A stretch of 64,000 nt of DNA. Source: Epithemia pelagica (lineage: Eukaryota; Bacillariophyta; Bacillariophyceae; Surirellales; Surirellaceae). Made by a program: the position numbers and the translations under genes. The DNA is taken from positions 2,046,001-2,110,000 of the forward strand of contig OX337240.1 of NCBI GenBank assembly GCA_946965045.2, written 5' to 3'. The notes beneath the pieces were generated by a model, which saw only the letters and a program-made list of their open reading frames with translations, ran no database searches and was not told the origin of the DNA. The first letter of the stretch is position 1. Each line of letters begins with the position of its first letter. Below, piece by piece: positions 1-10,399 of the stretch.

Positions 1-893
1 TGCATGTCTGCAGCCTTTTCCACCTATCAGAACAACTGGCAGGCCATTTCCATTGGCCAGCATGGCACACAGGTCGAGATGGATGGCAATGTGCCAGTGA
101 AGTGGATGTGCCTTGACACCACAATGGTGAAAGGCATAGATGGGTTGAGATTGATGCAGTGTGGATCAGACATGATTTTGATTTGTGGCTGATAGTGAGG
201 TGTTCTTCTCTATCCTGTGATGTTGGTCCACAGTTGGTTGTAGTGGGCTGTGTGTCGGCGGGAATGGAATGTAAGATGCCAAAAGGATGATAACTATGAA
301 CTATGTGATTACTAGGTTCATCCCTCCGTGGAAGTTTCATCTCATTTCGTTGGTGAGTTGCTACATTGGTCCTATTTTTTGGGGGAGCCCTAGGTGGTTG
401 TGTCCCAGACCTTTCTTTTGTTGCATACCGAATAGAATGTGGGATGTTCTCCAGGCTCCAGGTGATATAATGACCACCTCATCAAAGATGATATTGATAT
501 AGAAGTACTTCCAGATGTCAAAATCAACACCTGCTTGGATGTGGGAGAAGCACAATGACATACAATCTGAAAACTGGAAGTTTCCCAACATCCCACACTA
601 CTCCAATGGAGCCAGGGAAATGGTCGGCAATACAGTCCTGTGTTTGTGAATGAAACTGGGAAGGAAACAGCTTGACTTCTTCTAATTTTTGAGGTACTTC
701 AAAAGTATGGTTTGATGAAAGATGGTAAGTGAAATGCCTTCAGAACAAATTCAAAGAAGAGAAAGATATGACATGATGAACAAAACCATAATATAACAAG
801 GTCTCATTCTATGTGGCCAATCCTGAGGTTTTCACAATGGAAAGGAATCCCTGAACATAATAATGGCTTTTCTTTGACAGCCTTAGCCCTTGA
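1..893. other. no recognised gene
   Basis: Short unsupported reading frames only, for example a 62-codon plus-strand frame near the left edge with no family resemblance that I know. The reading frame of the downstream retroelement opens only after a TGA at 891, so this stretch may include its untranslated leader. No clear LTR, TIR or tRNA is visible. Confidence 0.5.
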
Positions 894-1085
894 AAAAGCA
901 GCTCAAGAGAATCAATTTCAGAATCTCCAAATATTTCTGTTTCCAATCGAAGGCATCATAAATATTGTACAATTCGCGCTCTCGCAGAAAACGAACAGGA
1001 TCAAGCGGGTACGACCGGAAACAGCCAGGAGACGAACGGAAACGACCTTAATCGGAGGGAGGAAAAGCTCCGATTGCTGGTGCAA

Positions 1086-4007
1086 ATGCTGGCTGCCAAA
1101 GTCTCAGAACGGTTCGTCCCGGCCCCCTCGGAGGACGAACGCACCATCGATGCGATTAATGGAATCGGTGATTTCAAAACGCGGTGCCGCTGGGCCGAAT
1201 ACTGGCGGAATGAACACAAGGACCGCGTCGAAACCGAGCAAGCAGTGTGGGCAAGCTATTACCATAACAACCCGAGCTTGCTCACCCCTAGTCAATGGGA
1301 AAAGTCACTCTCCGACCCCGAGTGGCAATGGCCCGACCCGTATTCTGGCAAAAACTACGAAGAAGAACTGGAAGAGGAAAAGAAAAACCTCGCCAAATCC
1401 GGTCTCAACAGCGGAGCGAAACCAGAAAACAAAAAGAAGAGTGCTCCAGTCGGCTCCAACGAACTCGAATGCTTCTTAAAGCAAGTAGAAGAAGCAGTCC
1501 TAGCCGAGTCCCTTGCGAACAAAAAAAGCCGAAACGAAAGTAAACTTTCGTTGGAATTCAAGGACCTTCTCAAAATGCTGAAAGAGCACGATCTTGTCGT
1601 CATCCCCACAGACAAGACAAACTCCTTTGCAATGATGTCAACGAGAGAGTATGCAAAAGAAATCAACAAGCACCTCGCCAAAAATGCAGTCGCAATCGAA
1701 AGGAACCGACTCACTGAAATAGTGGACAACTGCTTCTCCTTCATCCAAGAACTAGACCCATACATCTCAACCAACGAACGAGAGTATCTCAAGGAGAAAG
1801 TCCAATCCAAAGCAATCCCCAACCCCAAAATCCTGGTTAAGGACCACAAAAAACCAGGACCAGATGGAAAATTCCCAACCCGCCTAGTAGTCCCTGCCAC
1901 CAATTTCACAGCAGGATTCCCTAAAATTGGCTACCTTGGGATCAAGAACTTGTTCAAAGAACACAATGTGGACTACGGACAAAGGAACATCGTCCAAGCG
2001 TCCGATCTCAAAACCAAGCTTGAGAACCTACCTATCAACTTCGGAAATTCGACAATTGTCTCGGTAGACGCAGAAGCGATGTACCCGTCGATCAAATTCC
2101 AATTGATCTACGACGCGGTACTCTACTACGCCGACGCACTACCTCCAGAAACCCACAGAACAATCAATCTCTGTTTAGATCTCATCTACTTCGGTATGAC
2201 GAATACCCTGATCATGTTCCAAGATCAGTACTACCTCTACGATGGGGACCTTAAACCAGAAGAACGTGGTTTAACAATTGGCGGGTATGAGTCAGCTTGG
2301 CTCGCAGACCTTGTAATTTCGTATCTTCTCGAAGCCACATACGACTCTCTATACAACCCAATGCACTACTTCGGCATGTACAGAGACGACGGTCTAGCAG
2401 TGTTCAAAGGGCGACGATCCACCAAGGAAATCCAAGACTGGTTACACGCATTCCAGTCAGACGTCAATGACATAGCTGGGAATGAGTTCCTAAAATTCAC
2501 AGCGGTCATCTGGGATCCCACAAACCACCACGACCCAGCCTCAATCCAATCTCCAACAACCTCCATCCTTAAAACCGAAGCCTTCCCCTTCCTTAATATG
2601 GAAATGCTATGGAACACAAACTCGGAGCTGTCTTTTAGGGTGCACCTCAAAGAGAACCAACAACTCAAGTACCTTAACAAAGGCAGCGCCCACACACCGG
2701 GCTGCTTCAAGGCCATTCCAAGTGGTGTCATCAAAAGACTGACAAAGCTGACGTCCATTGACAAAAACAACACCGACAGCAAACTCTCAGATCTTTACCC
2801 AACCCACTTCGAAGCCTTGTCCAACGCAAAACTGATCAAAGAAGAGAACGTCCCCACCCTGGGCGCATCCAAAACCCAAATGGCTAAAGAGGCAGCAGAC
2901 ACAGCTTCACAAGCCCTGAAAAAGAGAAGAGAGAGAGACCGAAAGCGCGCTATCTACTTCAAAATCGGGTTCACCGATTTTTGGCGCAAACCGGTCCACA
3001 AGATAATCAAGGAAATAAAGGCCAAATTTCCGTCGCTTTCTTGGCTCCGTGTCTCGATGTCATACCACCGTTTTAACAACATCAGAGAGCACTTCCAAGG
3101 AGACCTAAACGCGAAACTAGCAGACGGTCTCAACTCTTTAGACTTCGAGGATTTGGACTGCAACTGCAGGAAGAAGGAACTTTGCCCCTACGGCGGACGA
3201 TGCAGACGGTCAATTGTGGTCCACAAGGCCACTTGCCTACAGTCTGGCAAGCAGTATATCGGCAACACGCAACAACACGTCAAGAAAAGAATGCAACAAC
3301 ACGTTCAAGACGTCAAGAGCCTTGTCGTTCACAACAAACAATCAGACTCGTTTGCAAGCCACTTCGCAAGCTTGGTACCCCGTGGAATCGAGAGAAAGGA
3401 AATCAAGAAGCACGTCAAGCTCAAGGTGGAAATCCTCTGGCAGGGGAAACCCCTATCAACAGTGAAAACGTTCGGAACACGCAACTGCAAATTATGTGCA
3501 AAAGAAAGACTAGCCATTTTGAAATTCACCAGAGAACAACCGAAACAAGCCATCAATAAGTGCAATGAGGTCTATGGCGCCTGCCGCCATGAACCGAGAT
3601 TCCACCGGTTCAAGACAAACGACAAACCCAGCACTGATGAGTCGGACGACGACGAAAGAGTCATCTTCTGTCGCCTGGTATCGACTAGATCAACGGACTC
3701 AAGGTCATCAGTATTCACGTGGACGACTTCCTCCTCATTCTCACCAACCGCCGACTCTCCTACAAATGAAGAAAGCGATCAGGGCACGGACATGAGGAGC
3801 GATAGTATCATTGATACGATCCCGCCCATGTCATACCAAGAAAGAAGACGACTGGGACTCCAAGCTAGATTCTCATTCAGTTCACCCAAAGATACACCAC
3901 CTGTGTTTATCGTGGGCGACGGAAAACTAGAGGAGCTCCCTATCGTTGATGCCCTGATCCCCGATGTAGAAAATATCGGCGACCGAGTGCGAGTGGAAGC
4001 AGATTAG
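1086..4007 (+). CDS. Penelope-like retroelement polyprotein: reverse transcriptase plus GIY-YIG endonuclease
   Basis: One uninterrupted frame, open from 894; the first ATG is at 1086, so the true start or a 5' exon is unresolved. Residues below count from the TTG at 1074. The RT core spans about 250-470: a KDHKKPG block near 255, motif A VSVDAEAMYPSI with the aspartate near 331, GLTIGGYESAW near 398, and motif C YRDDG near 435. A cysteine cluster (CNCRKKELCPYGGRC, near 695) precedes a GIY-YIG-type nuclease with QYIGNT near 727 and KKRMQQH just after it. A CKLC motif lies near 804 and a Ser/Thr/Asp-rich tail runs to the end. RT then GIY-YIG is the canonical Penelope order; such enzymes nick DNA and prime reverse transcription at the break. 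YRDDG is unlike the more usual Y(V/A)DD. No terminal repeats were found around it, so it may be 5'-truncated. It is one of the two least damaged mobile genes in the window. Confidence 0.85.
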   Translation: MLAAKVSERFVPAPSEDERTIDAINGIGDFKTRCRWAEYWRNEHKDRVETEQAVWASYYHNNPSLLTPSQWEKSLSDPEWQWPDPYSGKNYEEELEEEKKNLAKSGLNSGAKPENKKKSAPVGSNELECFLKQVEEAVLAESLANKKSRNESKLSLEFKDLLKMLKEHDLVVIPTDKTNSFAMMSTREYAKEINKHLAKNAVAIERNRLTEIVDNCFSFIQELDPYISTNEREYLKEKVQSKAIPNPKILVKDHKKPGPDGKFPTRLVVPATNFTAGFPKIGYLGIKNLFKEHNVDYGQRNIVQASDLKTKLENLPINFGNSTIVSVDAEAMYPSIKFQLIYDAVLYYADALPPETHRTINLCLDLIYFGMTNTLIMFQDQYYLYDGDLKPEERGLTIGGYESAWLADLVISYLLEATYDSLYNPMHYFGMYRDDGLAVFKGRRSTKEIQDWLHAFQSDVNDIAGNEFLKFTAVIWDPTNHHDPASIQSPTTSILKTEAFPFLNMEMLWNTNSELSFRVHLKENQQLKYLNKGSAHTPGCFKAIPSGVIKRLTKLTSIDKNNTDSKLSDLYPTHFEALSNAKLIKEENVPTLGASKTQMAKEAADTASQALKKRRERDRKRAIYFKIGFTDFWRKPVHKIIKEIKAKFPSLSWLRVSMSYHRFNNIREHFQGDLNAKLADGLNSLDFEDLDCNCRKKELCPYGGRCRRSIVVHKATCLQSGKQYIGNTQQHVKKRMQQHVQDVKSLVVHNKQSDSFASHFASLVPRGIERKEIKKHVKLKVEILWQGKPLSTVKTFGTRNCKLCAKERLAILKFTREQPKQAINKCNEVYGACRHEPRFHRFKTNDKPSTDESDDDERVIFCRLVSTRSTDSRSSVFTWTTSSSFSPTADSPTNEESDQGTDMRSDSIIDTIPPMSYQERRRLGLQARFSFSSPKDTPPVFIVGDGKLEELPIVDALIPDVENIGDRVRVEAD

Positions 4008-4956
4008 TCCGTCCGAAGACACGCCAGCCTGCGCATTAGCGAGCGGGAAGTAGAACACTCCTAGTCCTAGGATAGAAAAGAACCTAAACTAACATCCACA
4101 CTCTTTGCTGTTTATCCAATCTGATAAATATGGACACCCACATAAAAGATGCTACCGACAAGGTGGCCACCTGCACAAACACTTGTCCAAATGGAGTGTG
4201 CTACATTGATGACTGAGTTAGATCCCAAGAAGATTGATGTGCACCTCACATTCCTGAAGACCACAGGGAAGGAGATCCAATCATTCCTCAACTCAGTCTC
4301 GTGTTCCACCACCCAGTCTCGTGTTCCACCACAACTATCCCTGACAATGAGCAAGATTTCATTTGGTATGGAACTTTCTATCAAATTCATCCATTTCTCC
4401 CCAAGGACAACGAAGAACAACGAACTGAATGCATCACCAGCACCAAAACAATTGACTTCCACTGTCAGACAAAGTGCACCGTCGTCCACTTCCCTGCAGC
4501 ACTGCCTACACCTGCGGCCAGACATTGGGCACAACTATACACCCTCCCCTGTTTGAAATGTGGAAGATCTCTGTGATTGTCGAGGCCACGAGGCCAACCG
4601 ACTCCTCAGTACCAGACAACACAGAGTTCAACCTAGTTTTAATGAGGTTTTTATGAATGTTTGCCTCGTCGAGGTCCCTCCCGGTGGTAGATGGACAAGC
4701 TGACGGGCTGTATCTCTTGCCGGCTGCGGGAAGACGGCAGATTCAAATCGTTGTAATCTGTGAATTACTCTTTCGAGAGATCTTTGAAAAATTGTGATGA
4801 TGGGAAATGCCAGCACACCCATGAAGGGTAGAGGTTGGGGTGCCATTTTTTTTCGTTGGACAGGTCTGGATTTGGCCGTGAAGTAACAATGGAGTGCTGT
4901 GAATCCCATGACTCGACGTCCCAGCAGATGGAAATGATTTGGATTTTGCTGCATGC
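4008..4956. other. no recognised gene; short tandem duplication inside
   Basis: Sequence 3' of the Penelope-like ORF. Two overlapping plus-strand frames of 91-135 codons (4149-4576) match nothing I know. A 20-bp unit is duplicated at 4294-4332. Low coding signal otherwise. Confidence 0.4.
4294..4332. repeat. tandem duplication, 20-bp unit x2
   Basis: The unit beginning CAGTCTCGTGTTCCACCAC occurs twice back to back with no mismatch over 19 bases. Confidence 0.9.
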
Positions 4957-5069
4957 ACCAAATGCATGACTATAGACACACTATCTGAGATTGAGACACA
5001 ACTGTTGCAACGCAATAAATGCATTACTATACACACGCCATCTGAGATTGAGACACAACTGTTGCAATT
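4957..5069. repeat. tandem duplication, about 58-bp unit x2
   Basis: Two imperfect head-to-tail copies share a stretch containing CTGAGATTGAGACACAACTG and an AAATGCAT(G/T)ACTATA start. The few differences point to an older duplication than the 303-bp one at 51.9 kb. Confidence 0.85.
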
Positions 5070-5235
5070 GTTCCTTGACATCGTTCAAAGATTTGAACCA
5101 GTTTCTTTTTCATTGAATTTCCAATTGATGGTAATAAGTGGTCATTCATTGTAGCAAAGCTTGTAACGTTGATCTGTTTCCATTGTTGAAAATCGTATAC
5201 AACATGCAATTGACCATGCAATTGACCAAGATTCT

Positions 5236-5769
5236 TCAATAAATCATCATAATGGAAAGAGAAATCAGTAGAAGAGCAATGCAAATTGGGATGCCTTTGG
5301 AAATGGCAGGGTACATGTTCGGATTGAATGTATCATTGTTGGAAGGTATGATCGGCACTGTTTTGTACAAAAGTGACATTCCACAAGAAATGGTTGGGCA
5401 AGAAGTATCCGTTTGTTGTGTTTGAGGTAAAGGGTACTTGGAATTCTTGGCGGCTCCTCCATAGCCACACAATTTCCACTCGCATGACATGTCACAGTTA
5501 GTGACAATCATCAATGCGAGCACACCCAAAAGACGGGGTATGAGGACTGTGGCAGCTTCTGCTATCTCCGAGAACAGCACAGAGAATATTCTGCGAACGT
5601 TTCTTTTCGTTTCACCGCCAATGACACAGAGAAGGGGGATGGCATCATTGCGAGACGATGTCATGGGGTTTGATTGATCATTGTATTTGAGGCCACCAAG
5701 AGTATAGTTGGAATGCCTGTCTAGCGTGGCACCATCAAGGGTCTGTGCCATCATAAGATTTCGTTCCAT
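5236..5769 (-). CDS. hypothetical membrane protein
   Basis: A 177-codon minus-strand frame. Two hydrophobic stretches that could span a membrane are visible, one near residues 78-95 (AATVLIPRLLGVLALMIV) and one at the extreme C-terminus (IPICIALLLISLSIMMIY); between them is a cysteine-containing segment (CDMSCEWKLCGYGG). It lies in the same frame as the coiled-coil ORF upstream, separated by a TAA and a few codons, so the two could once have been one gene. Family not recognised. Whether it is expressed cannot be judged from sequence. Confidence 0.35.
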   Translation of the reverse strand: MERNLMMAQTLDGATLDRHSNYTLGGLKYNDQSNPMTSSRNDAIPLLCVIGGETKRNVRRIFSVLFSEIAEAATVLIPRLLGVLALMIVTNCDMSCEWKLCGYGGAAKNSKYPLPQTQQTDTSCPTISCGMSLLYKTVPIIPSNNDTFNPNMYPAISKGIPICIALLLISLSIMMIY

Positions 5770-5790
5770 TCCTTCTTCGACAAGATCTTT

Positions 5791-6834
5791 TTAAGTCACA
5801 CATTCCCGGATCATGTCCGCAGGGCGACAATAAAACCCTTCGGCTCCATCATTTGAGTTGCGAATAATCTTGTATGGAATGATTTCATTCCTATACTCTT
5901 CCACAATAGCAGCCATTTTCTTAATAGATCCTGCGCTCGGAAACATTGTTCTCTGGTGCTTAGTTCCGTTCGTCTCGCATCGGCGCAGGATTTCTATTCC
6001 GCCGTAATTTAAAACACCCCCGGCAAGATCCATCTCTTTCAGAATCCGAAAAGGAGTAAGGACATTTTGACGCATATATAGCCGGAGAACCTCCAATAAA
6101 CGGTCTCTAAGCTTGAAATTGTGTATGTCTTCGTATAAGAGCATGTCGCAAAGAATCTTGAAGAAAGAGTCCGAACGGTGGCTCGTATATGCATGATTCT
6201 TTATGCTTCGGACAATCACTTTCTTGATATGAGCTACAATAGCTTTTGATCGGTCATCGTCAGTACACGAGGAAGGAAAGTTGCCATGTAATTGCTGAAG
6301 ATCTTTGATTTTTGATTCGAGATCAAGGATCTTGTCTGTCTTGGCTTTCATGTCGACGGCATGTTGTCGTTGCTTGCGTTTGAACTCGCGAATTTCGTCT
6401 CTCAGTAGGTCGTTTGCTGCTCACATGACATCCATTTGGTGTTGGGGTGACAGGCGAGGTCGGCCATGGTTGTCTCGTACAGATCGTTGACTGGTTGATG
6501 GTGAAATGGTGGTCGTCGTCTGGTTTGGGGCCGGGCGAGATAGAGACGTGCCGGAATCCTGACTTGTTAGCAGCGTAGATCGACGCAAAGGAGATGTGTT
6601 TCCAACAATTGTATTCAACGACGATAGTGGTTGCGGCCTAGTAGATTGGCTTGTTGCAACATTTCCAATATTGTTATCTTGAGGTGGGCTTGGTCTTGGT
6701 TTTTTGGTACGACGAAGTGGTGAGGGAGGGGGTGGACATGCAACTACTACATTGGGCATTGTTGTCGAGGATGCAGTTTCGGACGCAGTATTCGATGCTA
6801 GTTGGCAGAATATAGGTGAAGATTCGTCAGGCAT
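5791..6834 (-). pseudogene. unknown coiled-coil protein with one in-frame TGA
   Basis: One minus-strand frame starts with ATG at 6834 and runs to TAA at 5791, broken only by a TGA at 6421-6423. Before the stop is a Pro/Ser/Thr-rich region with basic patches (LRRTKKPRPSPP). After it a charged coiled coil continues in the same frame (LLRDEIREFKRKQRQ, then ILDLESKIKDLQQL), followed by a compact globular-looking part containing LRLYMRQNVLTPFRILKEMD and RRCETNGTKHQRT. The coherent continuation in frame makes a nonsense mutation more likely than an intron. I do not know the family; its style resembles multicopy diatom hypothetical proteins (inference). Confidence 0.5.
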
Positions 6835-6855
6835 TGTCGTGTTAGGACGAGGATA

Positions 6856-7397
6856 TCAATAAATCATGGGGGGTGACTTGTCCTTGTGAGTGGGGTGTGC
6901 AACATCAGTGTGATTAGCACGACATTTCCAGGGTCCATTTTTTGTCTTTCGGTCGAGATTCACTCCTTCCGATTTCTCCAAGTCGTCCGTGTCTTTACAG
7001 TTGCTGCAAAAGAAGTAGCCCCTGAAAAGTTGATACCTGTACTGTCCATATATGGAACGCGGCTTCTTATTGCTGTCACGGACGTCGGCACGAAGCTCGG
7101 CGATTCGACGCCATTTGTCATAGCTAACGCCAAGAGAGATAGCTCACTTCTTTTTTTTGTTGCGAGCGAGTTTGTTTGTTTGGAGATGGAGGTCGGCTTG
7201 ATATTGCCATGGATTGTTGTCGGGTGATGGTTTGGCAAGAAAAAGCAGGCATGGGGGCCTCCGGCTCGTTTGCTTCCGATCCAGAGGACGGTCACGACTT
7301 CCGCTTCTTCCGTTTGCGTCTCGGAGATGGACTCCTTGAGACGTCCTTCCGAATGGGAGGGTCCATTGTATATATTCCAAACTTTGATGGGAAGCAT
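6856..7397 (-). pseudogene. unknown gene with frameshift near an A-rich run
   Basis: A minus-strand frame from ATG 7397 reads sensibly up to an A-rich run (around 7147-7160), where it leaves a second frame that continues well: DKWRRIAELRADVRDSNKKP, YGQYRYQLFRGYFFCSNC, and a tail with KNGPWKCRANHTDV ending at TGA 6856-6858. Two cysteine pairs (CSNC and a later C..H) hint at a zinc-binding segment. I infer a single-base indel in the homopolymer. The overlapping plus-strand frame (7176-7646) is less protein-like. Family unknown; it sits just upstream of the two ORFs at 5.2-6.8 kb, all on the minus strand, so the three may derive from one element. Confidence 0.45.
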
Positions 7398-7399
7398 TG

Positions 7400-8445
7400 T
7401 GAAGATGATACTATCAAACGACCATTAATGAGGGTGGAGAGTTCGTCCAAATTTGTGCGTATATGCGATCAAAGAAAGAATGAAGCGCGACTTCAGTGTT
7501 ATGATGGTATACGTGTCTGTATATATTTTGCCGTTGTGCCACGCATGAAGAGTGAAATTTTGGTGCGCGACGATTTTTTGTCAAATTTTTTGGGGAAGCC
7601 AATTTCAACAGCCAAATTGGGCATTAGAAAGTGGCGGCAAGTGTGATTTTCTTTCGGAATAAGAATCTACATACCTCAAAATACCTTATTCCGAATGAAT
7701 ATAACACTTGGTGTGCTTCGATTGTTGTTCATTTGCGTATTTTTGTGGGACTCGGATGATTCTTGGGCGTTATATTTAACAAAAAAACCAGAGTACTTAT
7801 TTTTCCATATAAAGGAGTCGTTTCTGAGTAGGTTTCTGAGACGTTGGGGGAGAGGCCTGCGTGCAGATTGGAACTGGAGTGCTTCTATTGAACAAGGTTT
7901 GTCACTCTACAAGAGCCTTTGGGGAATGTGTTGGATATTTAAAAATGTTTTGAAATGTTTTGCAGAAGAATAAAAAATGGGGTTGGCCATCGTTTATTGG
8001 ATTATTCAGGAAGGGAAGGGAAGGGAAAAGTGACGAAATTGAAGAAGCTGAAGAAAACGAAATGTGAGAGAAGTTGCTGAATTATTCCTTCGTCTGGGGG
8101 TGTATGAACGGAACATTTTTTGGAGTTATTCAAAACCAGAAGTTTGCAAGTTTCAAATTGGATACTGCATCTGGATATATAAGGAAACTTGATCCTTCGT
8201 TGTTGATAGAACCATACATGGATCTTCTGTACTCCAAACAAGGGCAGTGGTCATGTAAAGAATCATTCTCGAACAGAAATTTGACCAAACGGAGAATATG
8301 GATTCAGCAGTCCATATGATCACAGTATCCATGGGAAAAAGCACAACATCCCGGAAGAAATGCGTGCTGTGATGGAAAAGTTGTGCATTAAGAAGCAGTA
8401 CTTTTGATCTTTGTCGTGAAGAGGCAAAACCATGTACCTGTGAGA
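7400..8445. other. no recognised gene
   Basis: AT-rich sequence. A 92-codon plus-strand frame at 7695-7973 and an 81-codon one at 8074-8319 carry no motif I recognise. Part of it may be the upstream region of the minus-strand ORF that starts at 7397. Confidence 0.4.
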
Positions 8446-8448
8446 ACA

Positions 8449-8940
8449 TTAAGAAGAGTTGCTTTTTTGACTTTTCCTATTGTATGCCAACCACGGGTCG
8501 TCAATTTCCACTGTCATCTTTGATTCCACGAAAAATATACACGAAAAATATTGGTCGTCTTTCATTATTGCTGTGTCCTCATCTTCCTTGTGGCCAACAA
8601 TAGTCCATAATCTGGAATTGGTTGCCTTCAACGTCACATTGTGCATACATGTTCTCAGCTATAACATTTGCAGCATCTTCAGCATGACCACCATTGACAA
8701 ACCCAACTTCATAAACTCCTATGTCCAGTATGGGGTTGGCATGATCATGTCTAATGGGTTTGCCTTCAGTGTCACGTTTGCGCCTGATCACCCGCCCTGC
8801 AATCATGTGGTCCCCTTTAGGCAGTGATACCTCTGCACCAACATATTGATTGTATGTATCTGGAGTTGGTTCTTCATGGTCAGCATCCTTTGCATGACAG
8901 ATGCCATCCTCATCATGCTTTGTTGATATAGGTTGAAACC
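8449..8940 (-). pseudogene. Ty1/copia polyprotein fragment: integrase-RT linker
   Basis: Minus-strand residues around 8600-8900 match the segment between integrase and RT in diatom copia elements: a TYNQYVGAEVSLPKGD start, NPILDIGVYEVGFVNGG, then NVIAENMYAQCDVEGNQFQI. A frameshift near 8600-8640 passes into IVGHKEDEDTAIMKDDQYF, the expected continuation. The same linker type recurs at 51.4, 57.4 and 58.1 kb. Upstream toward 9230 the sequence is degraded, so most of pol is missing. Family recognition is from memory of the motif pattern. Confidence 0.75.
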
Positions 8941-9232
8941 TAATCAGGATTAGACTGGGGAGAACAGGAGGCGGATAAAGTTGGTTGTGGAGGAAGTAGC
9001 AACAGCTGGGTTTCGGGGCTGTGGGTTCTCTCCTGTTGAAACTGAAAGGACAATATGAGACATTGAAAGACAAAACAATCAAACAGAAAAAGCAACATAA
9101 AAGAAGATGATTCGGCTGATTTCCCTTTGGGAGATAAGGAGGGGGGAGTGTACCAGTTGGCTGTGATAGCCTTGGCGTACGATGAGGACGTAAACTCCTG
9201 GTACTTGAAACTCGCACGGTCGGTTTTGTTCA

Positions 9233-9752
9233 CTAAGAATTGGGGCACACCAGCATTCGCCACCTTTGAGATTCCTGTGCAGCGCCCAGTGCGGGAAGTA
9301 GCTTTTTGCCACTGGGGATGCCCACATCTTCGGAACAAAAATTTCGCATTCTGGTTGGCCCAGTTCTTCCCCAACTGTCCGGCAGGGTGCATGGGTGGGG
9401 GTCTTTTGGTTTGTAAGGCTTATCAGGATCTTTGAGGTCAAGGACTTCAAGGGCATGTTGATATTGTAGGTTGTGTCGATCGAAATTGCTCCCAACATAT
9501 CCAATGAGGAATTCAACATTCCTCAGGTACCGACGTGACTGAGGGTCTTCAGTATAGTTGAAGGTACATTCCTTCTAACGTTGGCTCTTGCCCGTGAAAC
9601 TTGTTGTTTGATTGTTGCCCTGATGTTTGGCTCTGATTCGATCGTCCACCTCGTCATCTGCGTCCTCTACCGCGTCCTCCCTGACCACTGTTACCACGGG
9701 AGCTGGACTCAACCGTGTCAGGGCGTGTTTGAGAACCTTGTTGGGACGACAT
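9233..9752 (-). pseudogene. copia-type Gag, copy 1 (RGG-rich N-terminus)
   Basis: ATG at 9752 opens an Arg/Gly/Gln-rich head (GGRGRGRR, then an in-frame TGA, then RGGRSNQ). Next comes KFHGQEPTLEGMY, a frameshift, and YTEDPQSRRYLRNVEFLIGY running to TAG at 9233. This pattern, RGG head then FxGQEPxLxG, Y-T-x-D and NVExLIGYxG, is shared with the copies at 13.37 and 61.3 kb and defines the family. RGG boxes suit RNA binding in a Gag. Two lesions make it a pseudogene. It is on the same strand as the linker fragment at 8.4-8.9 kb and probably part of one internally deleted element. Confidence 0.7.
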
Positions 9753-9909
9753 TACTAGACAATGGCAATGCTATCACGATGGCGGCGATGTTCTTCGTGC
9801 TTGTTTGTTACCGGATTCCAAATCCGAATGAAATGATATAAGGTTCCGTGCCTTGAAACGGTCCCTTGTAGGTGTGTTCACGCTACGGCCTCTTTTAACT
9901 TGAGTGAAT

Positions 9910-10391
9910 TCAAGATCCATATGCGAGTCCCTTTGGGAATCCACTTCGGCGGCCTTCCACGCTGTGAAGGAATGTCCGGATAGCTTCTGGTTCCAACCCA
10001 TCTGATGCTTGCGGGTCTCCAGGAACGTCTTGAGGGCTTTCGTCTTTGCCGGTCGTACCGACAACTTCATGTTCTTCAGACGCATCCATCGGTTCCTCCA
10101 ATCCGTCAACACCGCTCGTCACAGCTTCTGGTTCCAAACCATCTGAAGCTTGCGGGTCTCCGGGAACATCTTGAGGAACTTCGTCATTGTGTTCGTCCCA
10201 ACAACTTGATGCTCTTCGGGTGCATCTTGAGGACCTTGAGCGTCTTCCAGAGTCGGTTCAATTGCACTGGGGACACTTTCCACCATTTCTGGTGTCACAT
10301 ACGGGGCGCGTACAACCTCTTCCGCACTGGGCACACTCTCCACTGTTTCTGGCTCCATCGTTGACCAGTGGACAACTTCTAGCTTAATCAT
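9910..10391 (-). pseudogene. acidic Pro/Glu-rich ORF with internal tandem repeat
   Basis: Minus-strand reading gives an acidic low-complexity protein with PETVESVPSAEEVV and PEMVESVPSAIEP, then a repeated block (QDVPGDPQASDGLEPEA appears twice, separated by a frameshift in the DNA). The DNA repeat unit is about 130 bp. Composition resembles the acidic spacer found in some copia polyproteins next to the integrase-RT linker, and it lies on the same strand as the copia debris at 8.4-9.75 kb. Attribution to copia is inference. Confidence 0.35.
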
Positions 10392-10399
10392 GTTTTCTG

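Noticed and set aside
7176-7646. 156-codon plus-strand frame
   Set aside because: The minus strand here reads better as protein across a frameshift; the plus-strand frame is probably its shadow.
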